Shown here: positions 1-11,903 of the stretch, one piece after another
Numbering within the stretch: the first letter of the stretch is position 1
Layout: each line of letters starts with the position of its first letter
Source of the DNA: Coffea arabica
Taxonomy: Eukaryota; Streptophyta; Magnoliopsida; Gentianales; Rubiaceae
Assembly (NCBI RefSeq): GCF_036785885.1
Contig: NC_092329.1
Location: 17,378,449 to 17,442,448 of the forward strand
Direction: 5' to 3'
DNA length: 64,000 nt
The notes under the pieces: generated by a model
The model's input: the letters and a program-made list of their open reading frames with translations, nothing else
What the model was told of the DNA's origin: nothing
The model's database searches: none
Made by a program: the position numbers and the translations under genes

Positions 1-84
1 ATGGGCCAGAGAAGGGCGCGCGGGCTTGCTGGTGGACGACAGAGCAGTGGTAACGGCGGAGGGCGGACGAAGGCGGTGGCGAAC

Positions 85-160
85 AAGAAGAAAAGAATGA
101 AGAAGAAAAAGAAAGAAAGAAAGAAAGAAAGAAAAAGAAAAGAAAGAAGAGAAGTAGGGC
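85..160 (+). repeat. GA-rich (GAAA)n simple repeat
   Basis: Purine-only run dominated by GAAA units, in the 3' non-coding part of the Athila element. It produces a spurious lysine-rich open frame from base 1 that I do not regard as a gene. Confidence 0.85.
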
Positions 161-248
161 TACGGGTCCTTGAATTTTCTCTTTCTTTTTTTTTGAAGGG
201 CAATTTGGTCTTTTCACACTTTTTTTTTTCAGAACAATGAACCCCTAT

Positions 249-600
249 CTTAGGTGTGGGCACGCCTAACTGCCCTCTAGTCTTCTGATCATCTGTCAAA
301 ATTTTTGACTTTAAGCGTGACCACCTGGCGTGGGCACGTCTAACTGCTATAGAATCTTCTGACCAATTTTCGAAAATTGAGTTCCTTAGGCGTGACTATC
401 TGGCGTGGGCACGTCTAACTACTGTAGAGTCTTCTGACCGCGGACAAGAACTTTCTTCCCTTAAACGTGACTACCTAGCGTGGGCACACTTAACTGCTAT
501 AGAGTCTTCTGATCGTCGCCTTCCAACTCTTTTCCTTAGACGTGACCACTTAGCGTGGGCACGTCTAACTGCCAACTTCCTGCCACCAAACAACAAACTA
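249..600. repeat. 75-bp tandem repeat, five copies
   Basis: The core GTGGGCAC starts at 256, 330, 405, 480 and 555, giving spacings of 74, 75, 75 and 75. Each unit also has a CGTGAC-like segment just before the core, TAACTGC just after it and TCTTCTGA about 25 bases further on. Copies differ by several substitutions, so the array is old. It lies between the integrase end and the missing 3' LTR of the Athila element, where such elements often hold tandem arrays. Confidence 0.9.
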
Positions 601-722
601 CTAAATGACACTAACACTTAAATAAAACTGCAAAAATGTACGAAAACTAAAACAAATAGTCTTGGGTTGCCTCCCAAATAGCGACTTTATTTAATGTCTT
701 TGGCTAGACGCAGCTGGAACCC

Positions 723-2146
723 TCAAACAAGATAAATTGGATCCTTGAGGTGTACAACTTCTACTTCTTTAACTGAGAATCCTTCAAAATAAGGTTTGAG
801 ACGATGGCCATTCACCACGAATTTGTTCTCTGTCTTTAAACTTTGGATCTCCACTGCACCATAATGAAACACATTAGAAACGACATAGGGACCAATCCAA
901 TGAAAATGCAACTTACCGGGAAAAAGTTTAATCCTCGAGTGATACAAGAGGACTTTTTGCCTTACTACAAAAGATTTCCTTGAAACTTGCTGATCATGGA
1001 AGATTTTACTTTTTTCCTTATAGATCGTGACATTCTCATATGCTTCATTCCTAATTTTCTCCAATTCTTGTAGCTGCAATTTCCTTTGGACCCCCGCATC
1101 TTCCAGGTTCATGTTGCATTCTTCACCGCCCAAAACGCCTTGTGTTCGAACTCCACGGGAAGATGACAAGCCTTCCCGAAGACAAGTCTGTACGGGGACA
1201 TCCCAATCGGCGTCTTATACGCGGTGCGGTACGCCCACAGTGCATTTTCTAACTTCAAGCTCCAATCCTTCCTGTCCGGGTGTACCATCTTCTCCAAGAT
1301 TGATTTAATTTGACACTTTGACTTGCCCATTTGTCTGCGGGTGATAAGGTGCAGATACCTTGTAGAGCACGCCATATTTTCGGAACAGGGCAGCAATAAT
1401 CTTATTACAAAAGTGTATGCCCCTATCACTTATCACAACTCTCGGCATCTCAAAGCGGACAAATATGTTAGATTTGAAAAACTCTGCAACCACTCTAGAA
1501 TCATTAGTACATATGGGTTTTGCTTCCACCCACTTAGAGACATAATCTACAGCACGTAAGATATATACGAATCCAAAAGATAAGGGAAAGAGACCCATAA
1601 AATCTATCCCCCAAACATAAAAATTTCAACAAACAACATGGGGGTTTGGAGCATTTGGTCCCTACGAAGAATATTTTCCACCCTTTGACACTTATTACAT
1701 GATTTACAAAATAAGTACGTATTTTTAAAAAGGGTGGGCCAATAAAGGCCACTCTCCAACATTTTACGAGCTGTTCTTTTAGGCCCAAAATGCCCTCCAC
1801 ATGCAAACAAATGACAAAAATTTAAAATGGAGTGGAATTCACCTACACTTACACACCTTCTTAGCATTTGATCAGAACATTGCCTCCACAGGTAGGGGTC
1901 GTCCCAAATATAGTATTTGACATCACTTTTTAACTTGTCTCTCTTAGTCTTGGGCCAATCTGTAAGCAGTTGATTAGTCACTAAGAAATTTACAATGTCA
2001 GCATACCAGGGTGCAAATGAATTAATGGCAAGGAGTTGCTCCTCTGGAAATGTCTCTCTCAATGGTTGCTCTTTCTTATGTGTTAGTAAGCAGCTAAAGT
2101 GATCTGCAACTAAATTCTCTTGCCCACTTTTATCTTTAATCTCCAA
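723..2146 (-). pseudogene. Athila integrase, broken
   Basis: The integrase of the retroelement would insert its cDNA into the chromosome. Pieces in order on the minus strand: zinc-binding segment with an H-H-C-C arrangement ending CKSCNKCQR (about 2146-1604), catalytic core with VDYVSKWVEAKP and VISDRGIHF (1598-1305), then [16 protein letters not shown] (about 1429-1109) and the C-terminal WIGPYVV and VNGHRLKPY segment (1169-723). The usual DDE glutamate after HPQTNGQ is a lysine (GQVKVSN), and the frame is lost right after it. At least two frameshifts separate the pieces. Both aspartates of the triad are still present. Confidence 0.85.
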
Positions 2147-2170
2147 GTTGAACTCTTGAAGGAGCAGGAT

Positions 2171-3424
2171 TCATCTGATGAGCCTTGGTTTTACATCCTT
2201 CTTCGTCATCAAGTACCTTAAGATTGCATGATCAGAGAAAACTGTTACTTTTGCATCTAACAAATAAGGTCTAAATTTTTCTAATACAAGAACCACAACT
2301 AGTAATTCTTTCTCCGTTGTAGAATAATTGAATTGAACTCCATTCAACGCCTTTGATGCATAGTAGATTGCATGTGCCGTCCTGCCAATTCTTTGCCCTA
2401 ACACTGCTCCCACTGCATAGTCACTCGCGTCACACATTATTTCAAATGGGAGGCTCCAGTCCGGCGGTTGGATGACGGGCGGTGAGGTTAACGATTCCTT
2501 CAATTTGTCAAATGTCATCCTGCACTCCTCGGTGAAGTCAAATGCTATATCCTTTTACAACAACTTAAACAGGGGCGCTCCAATTTTGGAGAAATTGTTG
2601 ATAAATCTCCTGTAGAACCCTACATGACCCAAAAAGGACAGCACTTCCCGTACACTTATGGGGTAAGGTAAAGCAGAAATAATATCGACTTTCGCTTTAT
2701 CTACCTCTATGCCTCTAGCCGACATTACATGTCCTAAGACAATACCATGCTCCACCATGAAGTGACATTTCTCCCAATTAAGGACTAAATTCGCTTCTAT
2801 GCATTTTTTTAAAATTAAAACTAAATTATCAAGGCATTCATTAAAATTATCCCTATACACACTAAAATCATTCATAAACACCTCAATAATCTTTTCTACA
2901 TATTAGGAAAAGATACTCACCATGCACCTTTGAAAAGTTATTAGAGTATTGCAGAGGCCGAAAGGCATCCTCCGGTAGGCAAACGTACCAAAGGGGCAGG
3001 TGAATGTGATTTTCTCCTGATCCTCCGGTGTTATCGCGATCTGAAAATACTTTGATAAACCATCAAGAAAACAGTAATAGACACGACCAACTAATCTTTC
3101 TATCATCTGATCAATAAAAGGGAGAGGGAAGCGGTCCTTCTTCGCCACGGCATTCAGTCATCGATAGTCAATGCACTGGCGCCATCCTGTGGGTTTCCTT
3201 AATGGGACCATCTCTCCCTCCTGGTTTTCTTCTACCGTAACCCCCGGCTTTTTCGGGACTACTTGAACAAGGCTCACCCAGGGACTGTCTGAGATGGCTA
3301 AGATGATTCCCACTTTCAGGAGTTTTAGTATCTCCATTTTAACTATCTCCATCATTAGTGGGTTCAATCTTCGCTGCGCCTGTCTTACCGGCTTTGCATT
3401 ATCCTCAAGCCGTATCCGGTGCAT
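2171..3424 (-). pseudogene. Athila reverse transcriptase and RNase H, broken
   Basis: RT fingers and palm are clear: RRLNPLMMEIVKMEILKLL, SPWVSLVQVVPKKPG, GWRQCIDYR (3424-3158), then FPLPFIDQM, YYCFLDGLSKYFQI and RRMPFGLCNTLITFQRCM (3148-2903), then the active-site strand VFMNDFSVY (2881 onward), and RNase H with FEIMCDASDYAVGAVLGQ, STTEKELL and FSDHAILRYL (2518-2171). The normal FMDD-type motif reads FMND, replacing one metal-binding aspartate. Between 2905 and 2881 the only break is an in-frame TAA, so this part is one frame with a nonsense codon. The RNase H acidic residues look conserved. Confidence 0.88.
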
Positions 3425-3463
3425 GCATAAGGATGGGCTAATTTCCTTGATATCTGCGATGCT

Positions 3464-4264
3464 CTACCCAATCGCCTCCTTATGATCTCGAAGAAGATGA
3501 GGTGACAGGTGTGCAGATATGATGACTGGCAGTGTCTCCTTGTCTCCGAGAAAAGCATACTTCAAATGCTTTGAGAGAGGCTTAAACTCCAACTCAGGTG
3601 CCTGCACAACAGAAGGCAACAATTTTGTTTGAGTCTCTAGTACAAAGAGGGAAACAAACTCATACCTCGGAGAAATTGGTGGGAGCGAATGCAAAGTTTC
3701 AACCGTATGGTATAACTCATCATTTATTTCTATATCAGAAACTGCCCCCAACTCAAGATGTTTGGCCAAAGCTACTGTCAGTGCATCTTCTCCACCCAAT
3801 TCGAACGTTTCCTACATAAGGGACTCAATAACACTTAAAGCAAAAATGGAGTTAGTATCATCCGAGTATTTCATCGCATCAAAGATATTAAAATTCACCA
3901 TTTTTTCATCAAATTTCATTGACAAAGTACCCTCATTTACATATATTTTTGTCCTAACAGTGCTAAAAAATGGTCTATCTAACAAAATAGGTGACGGATT
4001 TAGTGACTTTTCATCCCCCATGCCTAGGATATAGAAATCTGCAGGAAAGACTAACTGATTGACCTGTACCAAAACATCTTCAACTAATCCCTCTGAATAA
4101 GCGTTGGTATGGTCTGCTAGTTGGATTATAATACTTGTACCTTTTAATGGCACAAGATTTAAAGACGCATAAATAGTTTTAGGCATAACATTAATCGACG
4201 CCCCTAAATGCAACATCGTTTTCCTAATCGAGGTATCTCCTATTTTACATGGAATTGTCAACAT
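3464..4264 (-). pseudogene. Athila aspartic protease region, broken
   Basis: The retropepsin domain would cut the Gag-Pol polyprotein. The recognisable core is IGDTSIRKTMLHLGASINVMP at the right end (4264 down), followed by PADFYILGMGD and ILLDRPFFSTVRTKI, the standard arrangement of Athila-type proteases. The active-site triad is usually D-L-G-A in this lineage; here it reads H-L-G-A, so the catalytic aspartate is lost. The second piece (3799-3464) is the linker between protease and RT and is out of frame with the first. Confidence 0.8.
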
Positions 4265-4402
4265 ACCTGGGTCCCCACACTTTGGAGGGAGTTTTCTTTG
4301 GAGTATTGTCTACACATTTTCTCTCACCGCCACTCGTTTATCTCCTCTTAGCTTCCTTTTGTGGGTGCACAAGTCCTTCAAAAATTTAGCATATTTCGGT
4401 AT

Positions 4403-6110
4403 CTACTTGATTGCATTCAACAAGGGGATGTTGATATCTACTTTCCGGAACACATCCAAAAGCTCTTTTTCCTTCTCTACCTTCTTTGTCTTCTCCAACC
4501 TGCAAGGAAAAGAAGGTAAGTCAGATTTGATGAGAGGTGAAGGAGTAAATGTTACCTTAGGGTCTTCGCGGATGCGCCCTTCCTCTTCAATCTCCTTTTC
4601 TATCTCCTCCTCATTTTTGCTCTTCGAATTTTTCACTTTAGGTCCCTCCACTTCCTTGCCACTCCTCAGTGTCATGGCACTTACATTTCTGGAATTTGCC
4701 TCGGATTGTGATAGCAATTTTCCATAAACGTGGGACTCCAAACGGTTGATGGCAGTTGCAATTTGGCTTATTAAAGCATCCTGGTCTTTCATGCCCACTT
4801 TGGTGCCCTACTGGAATTAGATAGTGCTCGTGGTTAAGGCTTTAGTCTCCTGCTGGAGCTGAGCGGTATTCGTGGTCAAGAATCTGATCTCCTGTTGAAG
4901 CTGAGTAGTAGTCGTGGCCAGGCTTTTGACAATATCCTCCAAAGAGCTTCCTGAATTGGAGGACGAGGGTTGAGGTTTTGTTTGCCATGGCTGCTGAAAT
5001 CCTGGTGGATGATTTGGGAATGAATTTTGTGACCTGTTCCCATAACTGAAATTGGGATGGTCTCTCCAACTTGAATTGTACGTGTTGGAGTACGGGTCAT
5101 ACTGCCTACGAGGCGCGAGTACGCCTCCGGCCATGTTCACCTGTTCAGCCCCATCCTCTTGCAAAAGGGGACATGTGTCTGTACAGTGGTCCATACTTGT
5201 GCAGATTCCACAGACCTTCGCTCGCTGCACGTTCCCCACGGCTAATTGTCTAACCAGACGTCAACTCCGACAGTTGCTGCTGAATGGATGACGTCTCTAC
5301 CTCGTTGACGCTACGGGTGGGGTTGCTCTCACGGAAGCCAAATTGCTGCGAAATTTCTGCCATTGACTCAATAAGCTCCCATGCTTCTCTTGGCGTCTTA
5401 TTCGCCAGTGCCCCTCCACTTGCAGCGTCAATGATGCTCCTATCAGTTGACTGGAGCCCTTCATAGAAGTACAGGATCAACAGTTGTTCACTAATTGATG
5501 ATGCGGGTATCTAGTGTACAACTTGTTCAATCTTTCCCAATAGTCATACAAGGATTCTCCGGGATACTGTTTGATGCTGCATATCTCCTTCCTCAAACTC
5601 GCAGCCCGGGATGCAGGGAAGAATTTTTCTAAAAACTTCTTTTTCAATTGTACCCATGTGGTAATGCTACGTGCAGGTAGGTAGTATAGCCAATCTTTGC
5701 TGCATCCTTGAGAAAGAAAGGAAAAGCTCTTAATCTAATTTGCTCTTCAATGACCCAAAAGGTTTCATGCTCGAGCAAACCACTTCGAATTCTTTGACGT
5801 GTTTGTAGGGTTCTTCACCAGAGAGACCATGGAACAAGGGTAGGAGGTGAATCAACCCCGACTTCAACTCGAAAGCGGTATTCTCAGCCAAAGTGGGAAA
5901 TGTGATGCACAAGAGCTGGTGAGTCAACTCCGGGACAGCCAGCTCCCGTAATGTTTGGGTGTTAGCCATGCTAAATTCGTCTTCTATTGACTCGTTTGTA
6001 GTAGATACTTGCCCTTCTTTACGTCTTCTGGTCTCTTGCCTTCGCCTACGCGCTGCCTTATCAACCTCAAAATCGTATATCAATTTACCTGTACGAGAAG
6101 AACGGGGCAT
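4403..6110 (-). pseudogene. Athila gag, broken
   Basis: The nucleocapsid and capsid precursor begins with MPRSSRTGKL at 6110, 63 bases after the primer site, which supports this start. Capsid-like pieces follow at 6110-5730 (LLPLFHGLSGEEPYKHVKEF) and 5480-5250 (YFYEGLQSTDRSIIDAASGG). A CX2CX4HX4C zinc knuckle (CGICTSMDHCTDTC) sits near 5210, then a Gln/Thr/Pro-rich tail with tandem TTxTxQLQQE units (about 4930-4820), and the conserved SAMTLRSGKEV segment at about 4680. Gaps between the pieces show stops and frameshifts. Confidence 0.85.
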
Positions 6111-6172
6111 AAACTAGCAAAAATATCAAAAAAAAACTAAACCTAAAAAGAAATAAATATTTCAAACGCCAG

Positions 6173-6190
6173 TCCCCGGCAACGGCGGCA
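6173..6190 (-). promoter_or_regulatory. Primer-binding site complementary to tRNA-Asp
   Basis: The plus-strand text TCCCCGGCAACGGCGGCA matches the 3' end of plant tRNA-Asp(GTC) including CCA at 17 of 18 positions as I recall that tRNA. It directly precedes gag and follows the LTR end on the minus strand, where minus-strand cDNA synthesis would start. tRNA-Asp priming is typical of Athila elements. Confidence 0.85.
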
Positions 6191-6195
6191 AAAAT

Positions 6196-7878
6196 TGACA
6201 GGTGCCGAACCTGTGCGATAATAATAAATAAAACCTAACTACCACCTGAAACAGTCAATAATCAATTCTAGTATTGAAGCAGGGACTCTAAGTGTGCAAT
6301 GGGTTACTTGATTCACCATGTTCCCGAAAAGTTTGCTTAATGCGATATACCTGAATTAATTATTTAACTGAATTCACTAACTAGTAGACAGTGGCAAGCA
6401 GGGTCGTCTCCTCAGCGACTGGGGAGAAATTTATTTCTTTTCAAGTCAAGATTGATGGGGGGCTTTAGAATTAAAAGTTAACTAAATAATTTAACTGCAA
6501 AAAGTAATTAACTAAAAGAAATAATTAGGAGAGTTCTAGCCAAGGGTACACTTCAGAAACGGTTCAGGCACTGATCATCGATGCAAAATAATTCAAACAA
6601 TTATTTATAGATTGGTTATAGTTGCCATGCACGCGATAAACAACCAACCCTTCCTTAATTTCTCGATAGTTAAGGTACGACCGTTAACTATTTCTCTAAC
6701 CCAAAAATAACTCTAAGTACGACCATAGAATTTAATCTCTAGATTGCATTAATAATTAGAAAGGCCCAATCCTTACTAGCAAATACGCTACGAGGTTTGT
6801 TTAAATTAGATTATACGTCTCCCTGACATAAATCCAATTACGCCAGTTGCTATTCAGATAAGGATATTCGAACAATTACGGATTCAATTACCCCTAATTA
6901 GCATAATAGCCTATATGAACAATTAATTATTGCGCACTAATCAATCATACACAAGAGTTATAGCAATTAAAAGCATGAAGCATATAAATACCGATAATTG
7001 AAAGAAATAATTAAAAGCGACTTAGATCTCACAATAATTACCGAACCAATTTGTTAATTGCCCCCTTGACTAGAATTAGGGATTTAGTTCCCCATAATTA
7101 GAGAACAAGCGAACAAGCCACGCGTGTGGAGTTTGGAAAAGTTTTCAGATCAATTTCCCTCCTTCGGTCAACGCCAAAAGAGAAACGCAATGAATTTTTA
7201 TTCCTCCCAATTGTTCTCCAAAAGCATACAAATACGACGGTCTGGTGCTGTCTTCCAGTTTCGGTCAAAACCCAAATGAACAGCAAAGCCAACAAGTCCA
7301 CAACGGCGGCTGCCTCCTAATTGCTCACAATGCTACGAGGAAAAGCTTTTTTCAATTGCTTCTTACTCAATTTGGTCAATACGATTGGAAAAGCTATTTG
7401 CAAAGTCAACAATTGGGGCTTGTGTCCCCTGATTCTTTTACAGAGCTACGGGCCACCCCATTCAAAAGCTACAAAGAACGAAAAGAAACCTAAGCCAGAC
7501 GAAGAATTAATTCTCTAAGCAAAGCCGACCTCCTGAGTCTAATACTCCCCTCTTTTTGTCTTGGTCCCACCGAAATTCACGGAGGGGATTTTCCCTTAAT
7601 AGAAATTGGTATTAAAAAATTAAAACAAGACTTCCCAAAGTAAAATAAAATAGTGTCTATTACAATTTAGTTTCTTCAACTTCTCAAGTGAACCCCACTG
7701 TTTGAAGTGCCCCCCGTACTACACATCTTCTGAATTTCAATTTTAAGCATTTTTCAGCATCAAATCCTGCAATTGGCACCAAAATCGTATCTTAGAAAAA
7801 TCCACCCAATTAATGAAATATTTAACCAAATAATTGTGCAATAATGCTCAAAATATTCCACTAAAATGCACCCTTTCA
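6196..7878 (-). repeat. Athila LTR (5' LTR of the element)
   Basis: About 1.7 kb of AT-rich, gene-free sequence next to the primer site. The left end begins TGACAGG, so on the minus strand the LTR ends CCTGTCA five bases before the primer site. The right end is placed at the CA in CCCTTTCA; this edge is a guess because the partner LTR is not in the window. Two further, diverged stretches at about 10440-11500 and 28725-29740 share its inner sequence (for example the GACAnAnATnCnA and AACAATTACGGATT-like stretches). Confidence 0.7.
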
Positions 7879-10439
7879 GCAAACTAGTAATGGAGCGCAT
7901 GCTTTACGCATAAACATGATGCTTTGAAATTTCTTCTTTTATGGTTTCACAAACTTTTTAAAAAAATCAATTGTTTTGAAAGAATAAATGTAATTGAGAT
8001 GAAAAAAATTAATATTTAATATTTAAAAATTAATTTTTCTAACCAACACCAATGCACAAGCAACAAAGCATTCCACTTTTGGTTGGATATGGGTTGCATG
8101 AGTGCCTTTTTAAATTTTCATTTGAGTTTATATTTTTAGCTTTTTGAATAATTTGTTGTTCGCCCTTACATCATTCTATGAATTTTTTTAATTAATGTTA
8201 GCAATTTTTTTCTTTATTTTTTCTTTCAATCGTGGATTACAAAATGATTCATAGTTCTATTGCAATTGTAACACTACGTAAATATATTATACTGAAATTT
8301 CTTTCCTCAAATTTGAATAGTTTAACTTTTAAGAGAAATGATTTCATTTGGTGAAACTTGTTTATATTTATCATTGACGACATGGTTTAGGATTATAAAG
8401 CTTATATGATTAGCAACTCTAAACTGATAGAATTATCTATTATACAATAGTCAAACTAATGAGGGGCTTAGATGTATTTTTGATTCACCATTGAAGTACT
8501 TTTTGAAGTTGGATATTGTATAAAAAAATTATTTTTTGACTTAACTCGTCATAACCCAAAGGATGTTTCACCTTTCTAACTCTTATTAATTATGATTGAA
8601 ATTGATATATATTATATTCATTGTTTGTAGTTTAATGCTATAAAAAAAATATTCCTTGTAAAGTTCATTAAATATAATCTTTTATAACTTTTGTGGCAAT
8701 CGTTGCACTCCTATATAGTTGGACACTTTTCTATTTTAACTTGTTTTTCTAAAAATTAATACTTGAACACCAGCCTTCATCATCGAACACATCGATAGAC
8801 ATATGTGCAACATGGACATTGAGACACTAATTCAAATGGTCAAATACTTGGTAGATCTAGCGTACGAGTCCACCCAATGAAAACCAGTTTTTCCGTTTGC
8901 GGTAGATTTTTCCGTTTCCTACTTGTCATCTTAACTTTCCCAAACCCTCTCTGCATTTTGACGACTTGATGGGATCTCTTGATGGTAAGATCGCGTTGAC
9001 CGCTCCTACCGTAGGTAGGAATGCAAAGAACGACATGTGTTGTAGTGTAATGTGCTGGCAGTAGAACGTTATGTTGTGGCCAACGTCGCGTGGAGATGAA
9101 ACAAAATGGAACGTGTCCGGATGCAACCAAATGCCAAGAAATACCATTCGCCCATTAATATGTTTGTTTTTAATTTTAATATAATTAACCAATTGCAATG
9201 ATATTTTCCTAACTTTGTTTTGTAGGAATTAAATACATCAAAATAATTTTTTTGTTAAGTCTAATACAAAGACTAAATCAATTGGGGAAGATTTCGTTAT
9301 TATTAAGTTGAAGCATTTAATTGTTCATTCTTATTTTGGCAAACTTAACCAATATATATCAAGCACGATGATATTTTATTTTTGTAAGTAATTGAAATTG
9401 AAATTATATTGCAAAATCATTGCCAATGTTTCCTACTTCTTGCTATGGTGTGTTTGGAAGACTTTAACTTTACCAATTAAACTTAACTAATACAACCATA
9501 TTTTTGGGTTCAATCCAAGCACAAAACTAATAATGACATTTTAAACATTTCCAAAAATTTTAAAACTTCAGAAACAATAATGGAGACACAAAAGCTCAAT
9601 GGCTGGCTTAGGATGCAAATGTTGTCTTCAAATACACGCACAATACATTTATGTCTGTGTCTATATGCATGGATTTATATCACTCTTCTAAAGATGAAAG
9701 AGTGGAAAAAAATGCCAATACCTCGGCATTAACGTCACATATTTTAGTAATAGACATAAAAAACCAAACCAGTACTACTATTCAAGGACTGTTATCGATT
9801 TCATTACACAACAATACATACAATTTCATGGACAACAAATATAGAACACACAATTAATACAAATTTATATGAGGTAGGTCATCAGTAAAGTTGATCAAAT
9901 TGAATATAAATGATGAACCATGGATTTGGGAAGCGCGTGAAAATGAGGGGATTTATTTTAAATAAAAAAAAATATAGACATAATAAAAGATAACAAATTT
10001 TAAATACGTCCACATGGCGAGAGGATACATATTTTACTTCACACAAGGTTGGTATCATTAAATCATTAAATGGTTCATGGGCATTTTTAGTGAAAACAAC
10101 CAATTGCAAATATATTTCCTTAGTTTCGTATTACAGTTCTTAGATTGTCATGCTTGCTTTTGGTAAGATTCGTAAAACAATAAATGAATTGAGGGAGGTT
10201 TCCTCAACACCGGTTTATAAAATTTAATTGTTGATTTTAATTTCTGTAACATTACTAACAAATACAATTTTTGATTGTTAATTATAGTCAAATAACATTT
10301 CTTTCCTATTTTTCAAATGCCACATTTGCAAGTGTATACTTTTACAGACTATACTTAACGAATAAAGCACATATTTAGTTCCAATGCAAATCAAAAGACA
10401 TTAATGTTTTTGTGCAGAAGATGACAATCAAAGAAATTC
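7879..10439. other. AT-rich spacer without recognised genes
   Basis: No convincing coding frame. A less AT-rich stretch at about 8760-9130 stands out from its surroundings but gives only short frames on the minus strand with no motif I know. Near 9443-9530 the pair GTGTTTGGAAG and TTCAATCCAAGCAC could be the ends of a small MITE, but the match is weak. Confidence 0.5.
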
Positions 10440-11500
10440 AAATAAAATCTAAGAAACTATTAAAAATTAAATAACAAGTTACTAAAATCAAATGAATGAT
10501 AACTAAGGCTCTAGTCAAGAAATAACTTCAGCAATGGTACACCTAATTGATCATTGAAGCAAAGGCAATACCAATTATTTATCAATAAATAGGTTATAAC
10601 TATCAAACAAGAGATGGCAGTCAATCCCTCCTTACTGCGTCGGTGATTAAGGTACGCCTGTTAATCACTGCTCTAATTAGGAAATAAATTTAGGTACGCC
10701 CATAAGATTTAATTTTCTAATTGCTTCACGTATTAGAGGAACCCTATTCTAACCAAATAACGCACTACCAGGGTTATTTTAGGTTAACCCGCGTATTCCC
10801 CTGACACAAATCCAATCATGCCATTTGTCATTATTTTAGAGTAATTAAACAATTACGAATTTAATGCCCTAATTGATAATAGATTATTCAATCAACTAAT
10901 TATCCGGATTCGAGACAATCAATTAGTTGGACAATTATAATCACTGTAATAAGAGAATATGCGAATACTAATAAATAAAATGAAAAGATAAAATTAAATC
11001 GATCTCATAATTTTTTAGGTGAATCAAAACCTCCATTGTTCTTTGATTAGAGTGAAGAAATTAGTTGATATTTGATGCAAAGAATCCATACAGAATTGAA
11101 GCAAGATCCGCGGCCATCAATTTAATTCGATTGAAGGCGTCGTATGAAGAAGGAAAAGAACCCACTAAAAAGTCATGCAAAGAAAAGTCAAAAGATCCTC
11201 ACATACGAGGGAGACTATCACTGCCAAAAAGCTAAACAGAAAAGTCAAACAAAGCAACTCCAAAGGAGTGCCTGTTCTCTGCACAATTTTTCTATCTCGG
11301 TCCTCCCCCTATGCTCCTGTGCGGCGGCCAAAAGAAAAGAAAAAAAATCTGCCTTCCGCTGTCCTTGCAGCAATTATCAAAATGAGCATAAGTTTTTCTT
11401 TTCCAAAAATGCCCTCTGAGATAGTCTCTCTTACTTAGGCTCCTTTTCCGTTAAATTGGCACTTATTGTGGTATTTTCTATCTACTTCCTGAAATAAATG
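10440..11500 (-). repeat. Second, truncated Athila-family LTR
   Basis: Runs in the same orientation as the LTR at 6196-7878 and aligns by eye from about CTAGTCAAGAAATAACTTCAG through CCCCTGACACAAATCCAAT and ACAATTACGAATTTAATGCCC to the GATCTCA stretch near 11000. Both ends are fuzzy. No primer site or internal domain is attached, so it is a solo or truncated LTR. It ends close to where the adjacent IMPL2-like fragment stops. Confidence 0.6.
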
Positions 11501-11597
11501 TAAAATATAAAAAATGAGTAGAATTTAACAATTAATTCATATTGGATCAAGTAATAGAGAAAATTAATAATAAAATAAATAATAAAATTACACTTAT

Positions 11598-11903
11598 CGA
11601 TCAACAAGGTCCAAATCCCAAACAAAATCAGGAGCAGCCGCCCCTTCTGCCATTGCCTGAAGATTACTCCACTTTGTTTCTTCTCCAGTACTGCATGAGA
11701 AGGGAACATCTTTAAAATAATTGAAAGCATGGCTTCCTTTGCTCTGATTTCGGCCTCTGTAACTCGACCTTCACCATTCTTTTCACAGGACTTGATTCGT
11801 CTCCTTTGGCCACGGTAGGCATCTTCCGATGATTTCCTCCAGCCTTGTGGGCAACACTGACACATTCATCTAGTTCGGCTTCAGGAGAGAGAGGATTCGC
11901 CAT
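11598..11903 (-). pseudogene. 5' fragment of an IMPL2-like histidinol-phosphate phosphatase gene
   Basis: The parent family (plant IMPL2, an inositol-monophosphatase-fold enzyme) removes phosphate from histidinol phosphate in plastidial histidine synthesis. Starting at ATG 11903 one frame reads ELDECVSVAHKAGG and GDESSPV; a second frame carries EAEIRAKEAMLSIILKMFPSHAV; a third carries APDFVWDLDLVD. In this family these blocks occur in the same order: N-terminal helix, DDMSPVT-like strand, AEEAMVSII helix, LPSHAI, GEE, and then VWVLDPIDGT with the metal-binding aspartates. At least two frameshifts and a stop directly after the VLD-type motif show a dead, 3'-truncated copy. No transit peptide is visible. 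The family call rests on recalled motifs. Confidence 0.6.

Larger units (their letters stand above)
1..7878 (-). mobile_element. Athila-type Ty3/gypsy retrotransposon, degenerate, 3' end outside window
   Basis: Read on the minus strand the order is LTR (7878-6196), primer-binding site (6190-6173), gag (6110-4403), protease region, reverse transcriptase, RNase H, integrase (to 723) and a long non-coding 3' part that runs off the left edge. Integrase downstream of RNase H defines Ty3/gypsy. The tRNA-Asp primer site, the style of the RT (DNAKPVRQAQRRLNP, GWRQCIDYR) and the long 3' non-coding region point to the Athila lineage. Every coding domain is split by stops or frameshifts and three catalytic residues are replaced, so the copy is dead. 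The second LTR is not in the window, so I cannot date it or show a target duplication. Confidence 0.88.

Noticed and set aside
1-240. Lysine-rich open frame at the start of the window
   Set aside because: Low-complexity GAAA repeat translated in one frame, inside retroelement non-coding DNA.
7126-7518. Overlapping short plus-strand frames
   Set aside because: They lie inside the Athila LTR, overlap in several frames and show no domain.
8840-9198. Two overlapping minus-strand frames
   Set aside because: No motif, mutual overlap, no splice or promoter context.
11144-11438. Lysine-rich plus-strand frames
   Set aside because: Part of a truncated LTR; A-rich composition explains the frame.
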